NCBI RefSeq assembly: GCF_025960985.1
Contig: NZ_JAOQMX010000008.1
Location: 33,945 to 97,944 of the forward strand
Reading direction: 5' to 3'
Source: Flavobacterium psychraerolatum
GTDB lineage: Bacteria; Bacteroidota; Bacteroidia; Flavobacteriales; Flavobacteriaceae
DNA length: 64,000 nt
Below, in pieces: positions 44,544-54,018 of this stretch (position 1 is the first letter of the stretch; every line of letters begins with the position of its first letter). Below the pieces are notes generated by a model. The model was not told the DNA's origin, searched no databases, and saw nothing but the letters and a program-made list of their open reading frames with translations. Both the position numbers and the translations under genes were made by a program.

Positions 44544-47207
44544 TTATTGTACATATTCGATCACTTTGTCAAGTGCCCCTGCAATACCTGCTACATTTTT
44601 TCCTTTTCCAGAAGCAAAGAAGGGTTGTCCTCCTCCATTTCCATCAATTAATTTACCTAATTCTCTAATTATATTTCCAGCGTTTAACGATTTTTCGCTT
44701 ACTAATTCTTTAGAAATATAACAGTGGATATTTGGCGCATTATCCTCAATCGAAGCCAAAAACACAAAAGAATTTGGTTTTGAACTTCCAATTGCCATGG
44801 CTAAATCTTTGGTAGCTCCCATAGACAAATTGACTTGTTTTGCCAAAAAGTTGATTCCGTTTACCTCTTTAAATTCGCTAACCAAATTATTTTTTAAACC
44901 GTCAATTTTATCTTTCAGCAATTGCTCCATCTCTTTTTTGATCTTCGCATTTTCTTCTTGCAAAGAAAGTACTGATTTCAAAACATCTTGTGGATTTTTC
45001 AATGTCGCTTTAATGTCGCTCAACAATGTTTCTTGCGAAGCATAAAATTGTTTTACCGCATCACTAGTAATCGCTTCGATACGACGAATTCCTGCCGCAA
45101 CCGCTCCCTCAGAAACGATTTTGAAATTCCAGATATCAGCTGTATTGTTCACGTGGATTCCACCGCACAATTCCATACTGTTTCCAAATTTAATGGCACG
45201 TACATTATCTCCATATTTCTCTCCAAACAATGCCATTGCGCCTTCGTCCAAAGCTTGCTGAATCGGAATATTTCTTCTTTCGATCAATGGTAATTGCTCT
45301 TGGATTCTTTCGTTTACAAAACCTTCTACTTGTTGCAATTCATCTTCGGTTACTTTTGAAAAGTGCGAAAAGTCAAAACGCAAGTTGTTTGGATTTACCA
45401 ATGATCCTTTTTGCTCTACGTGCGTACCCAAGATCGTGCGCAATGCTAGGTGCATTAAGTGCGTAGCCGAGTGATTTTTGGCTGACAACCCTCTTAAATC
45501 GGTATTTACTTTGGCGATAAAATTAGCATTTACATTTTCTGGCAATTTCTTGGTAAAATGCAAAATCAAGTTATTCTCTTTTTTAGTATCGATGATTTCA
45601 ATCGTTTCATTTGCCGAAAACAATGTTCCTTTATCACCTACTTGCCCTCCTCCTTCTGGGTAGAAAGGGGTAGCGTCAAGAACGATTTGGTACAATACAC
45701 CGTCTTTTTTAGAATCTACTTTACGGATACGAGTAATTTTCACTTCGTTCTCCACTTGGTCGTAGCCTACAAAAGTTTCTGTATTCCCTTCGACTAAAAT
45801 TTTCCAGTCATCGGTAGATACTTCAGATGCAGCACGAGAACGTGATTTTTGCTCTTGCATGGCTTTATCAAAACCTTCGATATCAACAGAAAGTTCATTT
45901 TCTCGAGCAATCAATTCAGTTAAATCAAGTGGGAAACCGTAAGTATCGTAAAGTTCGAATGCAAGCTTTCCGCTAATTAATTTTTCAGGATGAGCTCCTT
46001 CTTCACTTAAACTTTGAATTAATCCGATATGATAGTAAATTTTACTAAGTCCATTTTCAATTGTTCTCAAGAAAGAAGCTTCTTCCTCACGAATTACATT
46101 GGTAACCAAAGTTTGTTGCTTTTTGATTTCTGGGAAAAACTCACCCATTTGATCTGCCAAAACAGCCACCAATTCAAAAATAAATGGCTCTTTGGTATCC
46201 AAGAAGGTGAATCCGTAACGAATCGCTCTACGCAAAATTCGACGAATCACATAACCTGCTCCCGTGTTGGATGGCAACTGCCCATCAGCAATAGCAAAGG
46301 CTACTGCACGCACGTGATCCACAATCACACGAATAGCGATATTGGTTTTATTTTGTTCTTCAGAAACGTTTTTGATCTCGTTTGAAGTATATTTCAATCC
46401 TGTAATTTGTTCCACCTTAGTTATAAGCGGTGTAAAAACATCGGTATCATAGTTAGACGTTACGTCTTGCATTGCCATACACAAACGCTCAAATCCCATT
46501 CCGGTATCTACGTGTTGTGCAGGTAATTTTTCTAATGAACCATCGGCTTTCCGGTTGAATTCCATAAATACGTTATTCCAAATTTCCACTACTTGCGGAT
46601 GATCGGCGTTAACTAAACTAAAACCAGAAACGGCAGCTCGCTCTTCATCGGTACGTAAATCGATATGAATTTCAGAACAAGGTCCGCATGGTCCTTGGTC
46701 TCCCATTTCCCAAAAGTTATCTTTTTTATTTCCTAAAATAATTCGGTCTTCGGGAACAAATTGTTTCCAAATATCAAAAGCATCTTGATCGAAAGGTACA
46801 TTCTCAGCTTCATTTCCTTCGAAAACAGAAACATACAAACGGTCTTTGTCTAATTTTAAAACATCCGTCAGGAATTCCCAAGCCCAAGGCAAAGCTTCTT
46901 TTTTGAAATAATCACCAAAAGACCAGTTTCCAAGCATTTCGAACATGGTGTGGTGGTAGGTATCAAATCCTACATCTTCAAGGTCATTGTGTTTTCCTGA
47001 TACACGAAGACATTTTTGAGTATCGGTAATACGATTACTTTTGGGTGTGGCATTCCCTAAAAAATATTCTTTGAACTGTGCCATACCTGAGTTGTTGAAC
47101 ATCAAGGTAGGATCGTCTTTTAGAACAATAGGAGCCGAAGGAACAATAAGGTGTCCTTTACTTTCAAAGAATTGTAGATACGCTTTGCGAATGTCTTGTG
47201 ATTTCAT
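44544..47207 (-). CDS. alaS: Alanyl-tRNA synthetase
   Basis: An 887-residue class II synthetase that charges tRNA-Ala and edits misacylated Ser or Gly. Catalytic domain motifs: [20 protein letters not shown] near the start, [14 protein letters not shown], and [11 protein letters not shown]. The editing domain has the zinc ligands HSATH (about 576-580) and CGGIH (about 679-683), and the C-terminal Ala-domain carries [16 protein letters not shown]. Full length, single start at ATG 47207, no frameshift. Confidence 0.96.
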   Translation of the reverse strand: MKSQDIRKAYLQFFESKGHLIVPSAPIVLKDDPTLMFNNSGMAQFKEYFLGNATPKSNRITDTQKCLRVSGKHNDLEDVGFDTYHHTMFEMLGNWSFGDYFKKEALPWAWEFLTDVLKLDKDRLYVSVFEGNEAENVPFDQDAFDIWKQFVPEDRIILGNKKDNFWEMGDQGPCGPCSEIHIDLRTDEERAAVSGFSLVNADHPQVVEIWNNVFMEFNRKADGSLEKLPAQHVDTGMGFERLCMAMQDVTSNYDTDVFTPLITKVEQITGLKYTSNEIKNVSEEQNKTNIAIRVIVDHVRAVAFAIADGQLPSNTGAGYVIRRILRRAIRYGFTFLDTKEPFIFELVAVLADQMGEFFPEIKKQQTLVTNVIREEEASFLRTIENGLSKIYYHIGLIQSLSEEGAHPEKLISGKLAFELYDTYGFPLDLTELIARENELSVDIEGFDKAMQEQKSRSRAASEVSTDDWKILVEGNTETFVGYDQVENEVKITRIRKVDSKKDGVLYQIVLDATPFYPEGGGQVGDKGTLFSANETIEIIDTKKENNLILHFTKKLPENVNANFIAKVNTDLRGLSAKNHSATHLMHLALRTILGTHVEQKGSLVNPNNLRFDFSHFSKVTEDELQQVEGFVNERIQEQLPLIERRNIPIQQALDEGAMALFGEKYGDNVRAIKFGNSMELCGGIHVNNTADIWNFKIVSEGAVAAGIRRIEAITSDAVKQFYASQETLLSDIKATLKNPQDVLKSVLSLQEENAKIKKEMEQLLKDKIDGLKNNLVSEFKEVNGINFLAKQVNLSMGATKDLAMAIGSSKPNSFVFLASIEDNAPNIHCYISKELVSEKSLNAGNIIRELGKLIDGNGGGQPFFASGKGKNVAGIAGALDKVIEYVQ

Positions 47208-47353
47208 TTTTATGTTTTTTACTACTCAGAAACTTTATTTACCATAAATCTGCCGGTAGACAGGGGCGCAAAAGCACAAAGTTTTTATTTTATTACCACT
47301 TGGGCAGTATTAATTTTAATTTTAATCGAATGTTGTTCTGAGCACCATTTCAT

Positions 47354-47498
47354 GCCCCAGATGGTAGTGGAAAGCTTCGAGAATGGGGACTCTATTTTTT
47401 TCTTGAAGCGGCAGAGCGACCGAAGGAAGCTCCTGCGGGTTCACTAGAAAAAAAGAGTACCTATCGAGAACTTGCAACGAACAGCTGGATCAGGCCCT
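47354..47498. repeat. Structured intergenic element, related to the one near 2368
   Basis: GCCCCAGATGGTAGTGGAAAGC is followed by a long stem: ACTCTATTTTTTTCT (47389-47403) against AGAAAAAAAGAGTAC (47446-47460), with a GC-rich loop (GAAGCGGCAGAGCGACCGAA and on) and a right end reaching CAGGCCC. Its composition (locally over 50% GC) differs from the surroundings. It fills the gap between divergent alaS and the M23 gene; no frame is coding. Confidence 0.5.
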
Positions 47499-47598
47499 AA
47501 ATATTATTATTCCGAAAAAAGGACTGTTACAAATGAAACATTTATTAAATTTGTTCAACTAACCCTTTTGGACGTGCAAAAATAGGGTATTTTAAAAT

Positions 47599-48576
47599 AT
47601 GGCGAAAGTAAAATACTATTACGATTCTGAAAATCTAGCTTATCGAAAGATTAAAACCAAAAAAAGACACAAATTTGCTTATTTAGTGCTATTTTTGGTC
47701 GCTTCGTCGTTGTTTGGTTTTATCTGTTTCGTCATATTATTGAACAGCCCTTATTTTGATACCCCAAAAGACAGACTCCTTTCTCGTCAAATTGAGAATT
47801 TAAAACTAAATTATGAGGTTTTGGATAAGCGAATCGAAGAGCTTTCGACTGTTACCGCTGCGATTGAGGATCGAGATAATAATTTGTACCGTACTTATTT
47901 TAATATTTCGCCGATTGAAACCGAAGAACGAAAATCCGGAATAATAGATCCTAATCACTATGCCGAATTACAAGGGTACGACAATACAAAACTAGTAGCG
48001 ACGACGACTGAAAAAGTAGATATTCTGGCGAAACAATTGGTAATTCAATCCAAATCATTGGATGCTATTTTAAAATTGGCGAAAGAAAAAAACAAACTTT
48101 TGTCAGCTATCCCTGCCATTCAGCCAGTACGAAATGAAAATTTAAAACGAATGGCATCTGGATTTGGATACCGTACTGACCCGTTTACAAAAGCTCGAAA
48201 AAGGCACGAGGGCATGGATTTCACAGCTCAAACGGGGACTCCAATATATGCTACGGGTGACGGAACGGTGACACAAGCAGATGCCAATGCATCCGGTTAC
48301 GGGAATCATGTGGTGATTAGGCATGGTTATGGATACGAGACTTTGTACGCTCACATGAGTAAATACAACTGCCGAGCAGGACAACGTGTCAAACGAGGTG
48401 ATGTAATTGGTTTTGTAGGGAGTACCGGAAGATCGGAAGCACCACATTTGCATTATGAAGTTCATAAAGATGACCAAGTCGTGAATCCATTGAATTTTTA
48501 TTATGGTAATATCTCTGCAGTGGAATATGTGGCAATTTCACAAATTGCAAATCAGGAGAATCAATCTTTGGATTAA
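47599..48576 (+). CDS. M23 family metallopeptidase
   Basis: A 325-residue envelope protein with one N-terminal membrane helix (about 27-50, FAYLVLFLVASSLFGFICFV), a coiled coil (about 60-115) and a C-terminal LytM/M23 domain: GFGYRTDPFTKARKRHEGMD (zinc His), then HGYGYETLYAHMSKY and APHLHYEVHKDDQVVNPLNF (active-site His and zinc His). All catalytic positions are present, so it should be an active peptidoglycan endopeptidase. Followed 113 bp later by a MerR-type regulator. Confidence 0.94.
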   Translation: MAKVKYYYDSENLAYRKIKTKKRHKFAYLVLFLVASSLFGFICFVILLNSPYFDTPKDRLLSRQIENLKLNYEVLDKRIEELSTVTAAIEDRDNNLYRTYFNISPIETEERKSGIIDPNHYAELQGYDNTKLVATTTEKVDILAKQLVIQSKSLDAILKLAKEKNKLLSAIPAIQPVRNENLKRMASGFGYRTDPFTKARKRHEGMDFTAQTGTPIYATGDGTVTQADANASGYGNHVVIRHGYGYETLYAHMSKYNCRAGQRVKRGDVIGFVGSTGRSEAPHLHYEVHKDDQVVNPLNFYYGNISAVEYVAISQIANQENQSLD

Positions 48577-48689
48577 GGATTTTACAACTTATTAACGATT
48601 GTTGATTAACAATTTTTGATTTAGCAATCAAAACTGATTTTTGAAATTGACATTTGATTTTTGAACAAAATAATTATTAAAAAAAGAAT

Positions 48690-49022
48690 ATGCACATAGA
48701 GCTTTCTAAAGATAAAAGATATTTTAGCATTGGCGAAATCGCTAAGGCTTTTAATGTGAATGCATCATTGATTCGGTTTTGGGATAGTGAATTTGACATT
48801 TTAAAACCTAAGAAAAATGCCAAAGGAAATAGAATGTTTACACCCGAGGATGTCACCAACTTGCAATTGATCTATCATTTGGTAAAAGAAAGAGGTTTTA
48901 CGCTCGAAGGTGCTAAAACACATTTGAAGGAAGGCCAAAAGAAAACACTCGATAAATTTGATATTATTCGAAAACTGGAAGGAATAAAAACTCAGTTGAC
49001 GAATATCAAAAATGAGCTTTAA
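48690..49022 (+). CDS. MerR-family transcriptional regulator
   Basis: A 110-residue regulator. The MerR winged helix is at 10-80: YFSIGEIAKAFNVNASLIRF, WDSEFDILKPKKNAKGNRMF and TPEDVTNLQLIYHLVKERGF, followed by a short helix. There is no C-terminal effector domain or metal-binding Cys, so it is a minimal MerR with unknown signal. It sits between the M23 peptidase and LemA genes, a common order in Flavobacteria. Confidence 0.92.
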   Translation: MHIELSKDKRYFSIGEIAKAFNVNASLIRFWDSEFDILKPKKNAKGNRMFTPEDVTNLQLIYHLVKERGFTLEGAKTHLKEGQKKTLDKFDIIRKLEGIKTQLTNIKNEL

Positions 49023-49138
49023 CAAGAATCAAAGATCAAAATTAAATCACAATCGATTATATCAAGTTGATCGTAGTCGAGATTCAATAAAATAAGTAAA
49101 ACAAATAATAAATAACTAACATTTAATTAAATAGAAAC

Positions 49139-49732
49139 ATGGATTTTAAAAAATTTTTACCTTGGATTATTGTTGCAGTAGTCGTATTTGCAGGTTACAG
49201 TTGGATTAAAGGAATTAACAATACTGCAGTGACTTTGGGTCAAGATGTAGAACAATCTTGGGGAGATGTACAAACGGCTTACCAACGTCGTAATGATCTT
49301 ATTGGGAACTTAGTGAACACAGTAAAAGGTGCTGCTGATTTTGAAAAAAGCACATTGACAGCTGTTATTGAGGCTCGTGCAAAAGCAACACAAACAACTA
49401 TCGATCCTACAAACATTACACCAGAGCAATTGGCCGCATTTAATTCTGCTCAATCTGGAGTAAGTAGCTCTTTGTCTCGTTTATTGGTAACTGTAGAAAA
49501 ATATCCTGACTTGAAAGCAAATGAAAACTTCTTGAAATTACAGGATGAATTGGCAAGTACTGAAAATCAAATTTTGACGGCTCGTACTCGTTTTAACGAA
49601 GCTGCTAAACCTTATAATGTACATATCAAAACTTTCCCAAATTCATTATTTGCAGGTATGTTTGGTTTCAAAGAAAAAGCTTATTTCAACGCTGTTGAAG
49701 GTGCTGATAAACCGGTAGAAGTAAAATTCTAA
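49139..49732 (+). CDS. lemA: LemA family protein
   Basis: A 197-residue protein with one N-terminal membrane helix (about 8-23, FLPWIIVAVVVFAGYSWI) and the LemA domain: EQSWGDVQTAYQRRNDLIGN, LVNTVKGAADFEKSTLTAVI, NENFLKLQDELASTENQIL, ARTRFNEAAKPYNVHIKTFP. LemA proteins are membrane-anchored helical bundles of unknown role, nearly always beside TPM-domain genes, as here. First gene of a three-gene operon. Confidence 0.95.
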   Translation: MDFKKFLPWIIVAVVVFAGYSWIKGINNTAVTLGQDVEQSWGDVQTAYQRRNDLIGNLVNTVKGAADFEKSTLTAVIEARAKATQTTIDPTNITPEQLAAFNSAQSGVSSSLSRLLVTVEKYPDLKANENFLKLQDELASTENQILTARTRFNEAAKPYNVHIKTFPNSLFAGMFGFKEKAYFNAVEGADKPVEVKF

Positions 49733-49775
49733 TTTCCCCCTAATCCCCGAAGGGGGAATAAATAATTGAAAACAT

Positions 49776-50213
49776 ATGTCAAAAGTTGAAGATTTTTTAA
49801 CCTCAGAAGAAGAAAATGCTATCGTAGCAGCTATTCAAACCGCAGAATTAAATACTTCGGGAGAGATTCGTGTACATATCGAAGACACAACTGATCTTGA
49901 TCATTACGATCGTGCCTTGGCTGTTTTCAAATTGCTAGGAATGGACAAAACCCAACAAAAAAATGGTGTTTTAATTTACCTTGCCGTTAGTGATAAAAAC
50001 TTTGTAATCTTAGGTGACGAAGGAATAAACGATATTGTTCCCGATGATTTTTGGGATAATACTAAAGATATCATGGTAGCACAATTTAAAACTGGCAACT
50101 TCAAACAAGGATTGATTGACGGAATTTTGAGTGCTGGTCAAGAATTAAAAAAGCACTTTCCTTACACTAGCGACGACATCAACGAGTTGTCTAACGAAAT
50201 TTCAAAAGGATAA
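49776..50213 (+). CDS. TPM-domain protein (short, no signal peptide)
   Basis: A 145-residue TPM-domain protein: LTSEEENAIVAAIQTAELNT, SGEIRVHIEDT, DKTQQKNGVLIYLAVSDKNF and VILGDEGINDIVPDDFWDNT. No signal sequence is visible, so it may act on the cytosolic face while the next TPM protein is exported. The family includes Psb32/TLP18.3 with phosphatase-like folds. It lies 43 bp after lemA and 2 bp before the second TPM gene, clearly one operon. Confidence 0.92.
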   Translation: MSKVEDFLTSEEENAIVAAIQTAELNTSGEIRVHIEDTTDLDHYDRALAVFKLLGMDKTQQKNGVLIYLAVSDKNFVILGDEGINDIVPDDFWDNTKDIMVAQFKTGNFKQGLIDGILSAGQELKKHFPYTSDDINELSNEISKG

Positions 50214-50215
50214 CA

Positions 50216-51061
50216 ATGCAAAAATTAACTTTGGAAAAGCAAAACATAAACAACAAAATTCAATTTTCGACTATAAATTGGAACGTAACCATTGCGCTCC
50301 TTTTTTTATTGAACAGTAGTTTTCTATTTGCCCAATTTACGATTCCCGAAATCCCAAAAATGCAAACTTCGGTATATGACTACGCCAATGTGTTGAGTAG
50401 TTCCGAAAAAGCACAACTGGAAGAAAAACTCGTACACTATGCTGATAGTACTACAACCCAAATAGTCATTGTTACTATTGAAAGTTTAAAAGGAGAAGAT
50501 ATTGGAATTCTAACCCCAAAATGGGCACAGCAATGGGGAATTGGTGGAACCAAAAAAGATGACAATGGTGTTTTAATTTTGTTGGCTAAAGCTGAAAGAA
50601 AAATATGGATTTCACCTGGATACGGTCTCGAAGACCGATTGACAGCTGGAATTGGTGGTGAAATTACCAGAAATATTATCATTCCTGAATTTAAAGCAGG
50701 TAGCTACTACAATGGACTAGACAAAGGTACCGATGCTATTATTGATGTTTTTAAAGGAAAATACAAAGGCCAACGCAAACAAGCTGAAAGTCAAGATTTC
50801 CCTATTCTACCTTTTATTATCATTATTGTGATTATCATAATTCTTGCCTCCAAGAATAAAGGTGGCGGTAGTGGCGGGAACTCTGGCAATCGTGGTGGCG
50901 GACCTAGCCTGCTCGATGCTATTATCCTAAGTAATTTGGGACGTGGCGGCGGTGGCTTTGGTGGCGGATCATCGGGTGGTGGTTTCGGCGGTGGCGGCGG
51001 CTTCGGTGGTGGATTTGGCGGCGGAGGTTTCTCTGGCGGTGGATCTGGCGGAAGTTGGTAA
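50216..51061 (+). CDS. TPM-domain protein with Gly-rich tail
   Basis: A 281-residue exported protein. An N-terminal hydrophobic segment (about 24-40, ends LFAQF) leads into the TPM domain (about 45-185): MQTSVYDYANVLSSSEKAQL, STTTQIVIVTIESLKGEDIG, DDNGVLILLAKAERKIWISP and GYGLEDRLTAGIGGEITRNI. A membrane helix follows (about 198-215, FIIIIVIIIILASK) and then a glycine-rich tail of about 65 residues with repeated GGGFGGG, typical of the YgcG-like group. Third gene of the lemA operon. Confidence 0.94.
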   Translation: MQKLTLEKQNINNKIQFSTINWNVTIALLFLLNSSFLFAQFTIPEIPKMQTSVYDYANVLSSSEKAQLEEKLVHYADSTTTQIVIVTIESLKGEDIGILTPKWAQQWGIGGTKKDDNGVLILLAKAERKIWISPGYGLEDRLTAGIGGEITRNIIIPEFKAGSYYNGLDKGTDAIIDVFKGKYKGQRKQAESQDFPILPFIIIIVIIIILASKNKGGGSGGNSGNRGGGPSLLDAIILSNLGRGGGGFGGGSSGGGFGGGGGFGGGFGGGGFSGGGSGGSW

Positions 51062-51133
51062 AGAAACATAATAAACCTCAATTTTCTTCAAAAATAATTA
51101 AGTGAAGAATAATTACAAGCCATAATATAATAA

Positions 51134-51170
51134 CTGAAAGAGGCTGTCCGAAAAGGTCAGCCTCTTTCAG
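51134..51170. terminator. Terminator hairpin
   Basis: CTGAAAGAGGCTG and CAGCCTCTTTCAG arms (13 bp, perfect) with an 11-nt loop; only a short T stretch follows, so it may act with a factor or as a transcript end. Confidence 0.75.
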
Positions 51171-51556
51171 TTTAAATAAATACGGTCTTTATTGGATGTT
51201 TAAATCTTTAAATCCTGTAACAGATCAAATACATGATCTGATACGATTTCTACTGACATTGGTGTTTCAATCTTGAAATTTCGTTTACCTGTACAAAGAA
51301 CTACCTTAATCAAATGGTATGATTTAAAGTATCTAATTCTTTTTTCACAATAGCTTAGCAATTTTGCGAGTAGATTAGATTTATAAATAAAACATACTAA
51401 CAAAGTCAAGCCACCATGCAAAAGGTAAGAATACCTAAGGCTGCATAAAAAATACTATTTTATTAAAAATAGAGTTGTTATAAAAATCGAAAAATCAAAT
51501 ATTTTTTTGATTCGCGTTATTGTACTGAAAGTTCTGATCCTCGGAAATTTCAATTT
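51171..51556. other. Gene-poor region downstream of the cobalamin element
   Basis: The only notable frame is 51200-51421 (-), 73 residues from a TTG, ending VKVVLCTGKRNFKIETPMSV-like strands and an Ile/Leu-rich helix. It has no ATG and no recognised domain. It may be the remains of a gene once controlled by the cobalamin riboswitch lying just upstream on the same strand. Confidence 0.35.
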
Positions 51557-51560
51557 TTAG

Positions 51561-51660
51561 GTAGGGTAGGTCTCCTGACTTGTCTCCATTTTGAACTGCC
51601 ATCCTACATTTCAATAAAAACAGTAAGATTTCACTACTTTCTTTTATACTGACCAAACGC
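51561..51660 (-). ncRNA. Eroded cobalamin (B12) riboswitch, orphan
   Basis: On the minus strand the 3' part reads AAGTCAGGAGACCTACCC (51581-51564), matching the B12 box rAGYCMGGAGACCKGCC at all but one base. Upstream are GTTTGGTCAGTATAAAAG and GTAGTGAAATCTTACTG, in the place of the GGGAA-x-GGTGAAA-x-CC arm. The CCCGCnACTGT core expected next is missing: that stretch (about 51627-51603) is T/A-rich. No coenzyme B12 gene follows; the next minus-strand frame is a 73-codon fragment. It is therefore probably a decayed element. Confidence 0.65.
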
Positions 51661-51869
51661 TAAATACTAAACAAAAAAAGAATCAATTTTCAAATCTAAA
51701 ACTACTTTTCAAAATAGAATTGTCTCCTTCTAAGCTTCCCTTCTGCCTCATAATATACAATTGCGTAACATCAACATAGAAACAATAACGAATTAACTTG
51801 CGTCTTTTATAAAATTTTTTATCTTTAACTTAAAATTTCTCAAACCATAGTAGAGACCACCTTTAGAAT

Positions 51870-52283
51870 ATGCTTTCACAAAAAACCAAATACGCTCTCA
51901 AAGCATTGCTCTATCTAGCGCAACAAGATGTAGATCAAATCTCTAAGACTACGGATATTGCCGAAGCCGCTAATATTCCGAAAAAGTTTTTGGAGCAGAT
52001 ATTATTGGATTTAAAACGCGGCCATTTTGTAGGCAGTAAGCAAGGAAAGTATGGTGGTTATTATCTCTTAAAATCTGGCAATGAAATTACTCTTGCAGAT
52101 ATTCACCGCCTATTTGATGGTGCCATTGCTTTGTTACCTTGTGCTTCGCTTAACTTTTACGAACGTTGTTCTGACTGTACTGATGAAGCCGAATGCCTGC
52201 TGCGACACGGTTTAATGACCATTCGTGACGAAACCCTAAAAGCCATGAAAAATATCACTATTGCCTCATTAGTCCACAAATAA
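51870..52283 (+). CDS. Rrf2-family transcriptional regulator with Cys cluster
   Basis: A 137-residue regulator. The winged helix is in MLSQKTKYALKALLYLAQQD, IAEAANIPKKFLEQILLDLK, and the wing GSKQGKYGGYYLLKSG. The loop after it has C91, C100, C103 and C109, the arrangement that holds an Fe-S cluster in IscR, NsrR and RsrR. So it may sense NO, iron-sulphur status or redox. It is 146 bp upstream of the porin gene, in whose promoter region lies an IscR-type dyad. Confidence 0.93.
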   Translation: MLSQKTKYALKALLYLAQQDVDQISKTTDIAEAANIPKKFLEQILLDLKRGHFVGSKQGKYGGYYLLKSGNEITLADIHRLFDGAIALLPCASLNFYERCSDCTDEAECLLRHGLMTIRDETLKAMKNITIASLVHK

Positions 52284-52296
52284 AAAAATATATTTT

Positions 52297-52332
52297 AAAT
52301 TCGACTAATTACATAGGATTTATATATATTTG
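52297..52332 (+). promoter_or_regulatory. Porin promoter with IscR/Rrf2-like dyad
   Basis: TATATTTG (52325-52332) fits TAnnTTTG. The 25 bp before it (52297-52321) match the type 1 IscR site ATASYYGACTRWWWYAGTCRRSTAT at 17 of 25 positions by my count, including GACTAATT of the left half. The Rrf2 gene is next door. Confidence 0.45.
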
Positions 52333-52429
52333 TATCTGTAAATACAAAAAAATATTTTCTTCGAAATAAAAGAAATCATAATACTGAGACAAACAACTGA
52401 TACAACAACCTCAACTGACACTTTACCCA

Positions 52430-53854
52430 ATGGTCATTAAAAAAAGTTACCTACTCGTTTTTACTTTATTAATTTTCGGCAATTCATTTGCTCAAAATTC
52501 AGAAGATCTATTGAATTTATTAGTCCAACGTAAAATCATTAAAAAATCAGAAGCTGATTCTCTTCGTACTATGTACACTGCTAAGCAAGCTGACAAAGTA
52601 AAAGAAAAAACACTACTTGTAGATTTACAAATGAAAAATAGGGTAGAATACCGAAATGGCTATGGAAATATCCCAGCAGATTATAGTGCGGCAAGCACTT
52701 TTGTCAATCAAAGGAGTCGCCTTACCATGGATTATAAACAGGATGATCTCTTCAATGCAGTAGTATCACTTCAGGACGCAAGAGTTTGGGGATCACACGA
52801 CCCCAAAGGCTTAAACGGAACTATTCAACTATTTGAAGGTTATGTTGAACCCAGCATCACGCCCAGCCTGTCTGTTCGCATAGGACGTCAACGTATTGTT
52901 TATGATAACCAACGTTTATTTGCAGAAAATGATTGGAGGGTAAATGCTACTAGCCATGATGCAATCAACTTTCGATACCACAAAAAGAACTTGAATAGCG
53001 AACTGGTTGGCGCATACAATCAAACTTCAGAACGTAATTTCGGTACGGATTTTACACCTGCAGAATTGAGTATTACCCCAACTAGTAGCACCGCCTCAAC
53101 ATGGACCAACTACAAAGTATTAGCCGTAAATTATCTAAAATATGACTTTAATCAAGCGGTTGCAATAACAACCATAATTGCTGCCGATGCTTATCAAGAC
53201 GCGATAATCAAAGAACAAAATTACTGGCGTTTTACTTATGGTGGCCGATTGGAATTTAAATATAAAAATTGGTATGCTACTACTAATAGCTATTTACAAA
53301 CAGGACGAAACAATACTGGTAAAACAATAAATGCATGGTACATTCAGCCAGAAGTTAAATATAACGTTGTTAATCATTACTCAATACGATTAGGAGCAGA
53401 ACTCCTGAGCGGAACCAAAGGACAGAGTGGATCTGTAGACCATAGTTTCACCCCATTATATGGAGTCGCACATCGCTTTAATGGTTTTATGGATTTATTT
53501 ACCAAATTCCCATCTGATATCAGTAATGTCGGATTAGTAAATCCTTATTTATTTATCAATAAAAATTTAGGTTCTAAAATTGATCTAAGTTCTCAAAATC
53601 ATTTGTTTTATACTCAGCGTAATTTTATAACAAATACAAATCAAGCATTAACCAAATTCATGGGGTACGAGCACGATCTTGTAGTCGCATACAAACCCAA
53701 CGCGTATACCAACATAGAAACAGGTTTCTCTGTTACCTTTCCAACAGAAACATTGACTACCTTAAAAAAAACAGGCAACCCAGACCGCATAGCTACTTGG
53801 GCCTATGTTCAAGTAAAATTTACACCTAGAATTTTCAAAAGCAATTTTAATTAG
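52430..53854 (+). CDS. Alginate-export-type outer-membrane porin
   Basis: A 474-residue barrel protein. Signal peptide (about 1-21, ends NSFAQ), a short helical segment (IIKKSEADSLRTMYTAKQAD, about 36-56), then strands with the alginate-export domain pattern: NRVEYRNGYGNIPAD, VNQRSRLTMDYKQDDLFNAV, VSLQDARVWGSHD, and SPSLSVRIGRQRIVYDNQRL-like, ending WAYVQVKFTPRIFKSNFN. Such porins in Bacteroidetes often accompany denitrification or dissimilatory genes and are controlled by Rrf2 proteins. Solute unknown. Confidence 0.85.
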   Translation: MVIKKSYLLVFTLLIFGNSFAQNSEDLLNLLVQRKIIKKSEADSLRTMYTAKQADKVKEKTLLVDLQMKNRVEYRNGYGNIPADYSAASTFVNQRSRLTMDYKQDDLFNAVVSLQDARVWGSHDPKGLNGTIQLFEGYVEPSITPSLSVRIGRQRIVYDNQRLFAENDWRVNATSHDAINFRYHKKNLNSELVGAYNQTSERNFGTDFTPAELSITPTSSTASTWTNYKVLAVNYLKYDFNQAVAITTIIAADAYQDAIIKEQNYWRFTYGGRLEFKYKNWYATTNSYLQTGRNNTGKTINAWYIQPEVKYNVVNHYSIRLGAELLSGTKGQSGSVDHSFTPLYGVAHRFNGFMDLFTKFPSDISNVGLVNPYLFINKNLGSKIDLSSQNHLFYTQRNFITNTNQALTKFMGYEHDLVVAYKPNAYTNIETGFSVTFPTETLTTLKKTGNPDRIATWAYVQVKFTPRIFKSNFN

Positions 53855-53888
53855 ATCAATAGTTCGAAGAAGAAAAAAAACGATTGAA

Positions 53889-53920
53889 GAAAAAAAGTCC
53901 CAATTTCTTGGGACTTTTTC
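53889..53920. terminator. Bidirectional intrinsic terminator
   Basis: GTCCCAA (53897-53903) and TTGGGAC (53908-53914) with A7 before and T5 after, 30 bp past the porin stop. Confidence 0.88.
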
Positions 53921-54018
53921 AATACAATACTTTACTCAATAATAAAGTCATAAACCAAAATGACTCTATTCGTATTGTATTTAAACAACTAACCAATTAT
54001 ATTTTAAAACTTTTTTTA

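Noticed and set aside
44797..46385. Several plus-strand frames of 60-118 codons inside alaS
   Set aside because: They are antisense shadows of a complete, well-conserved synthetase; none has a domain or leader.
50791..51081. Proline-rich frame opposite the TPM gene
   Set aside because: It is the reverse complement of the GGGFGGG tail; the sense frame has a full TPM domain and operon position.
51200..51421. 73-codon minus-strand frame after the cobalamin element
   Set aside because: Starts only at TTG, no homology recognised; more likely a gene remnant than a working gene.
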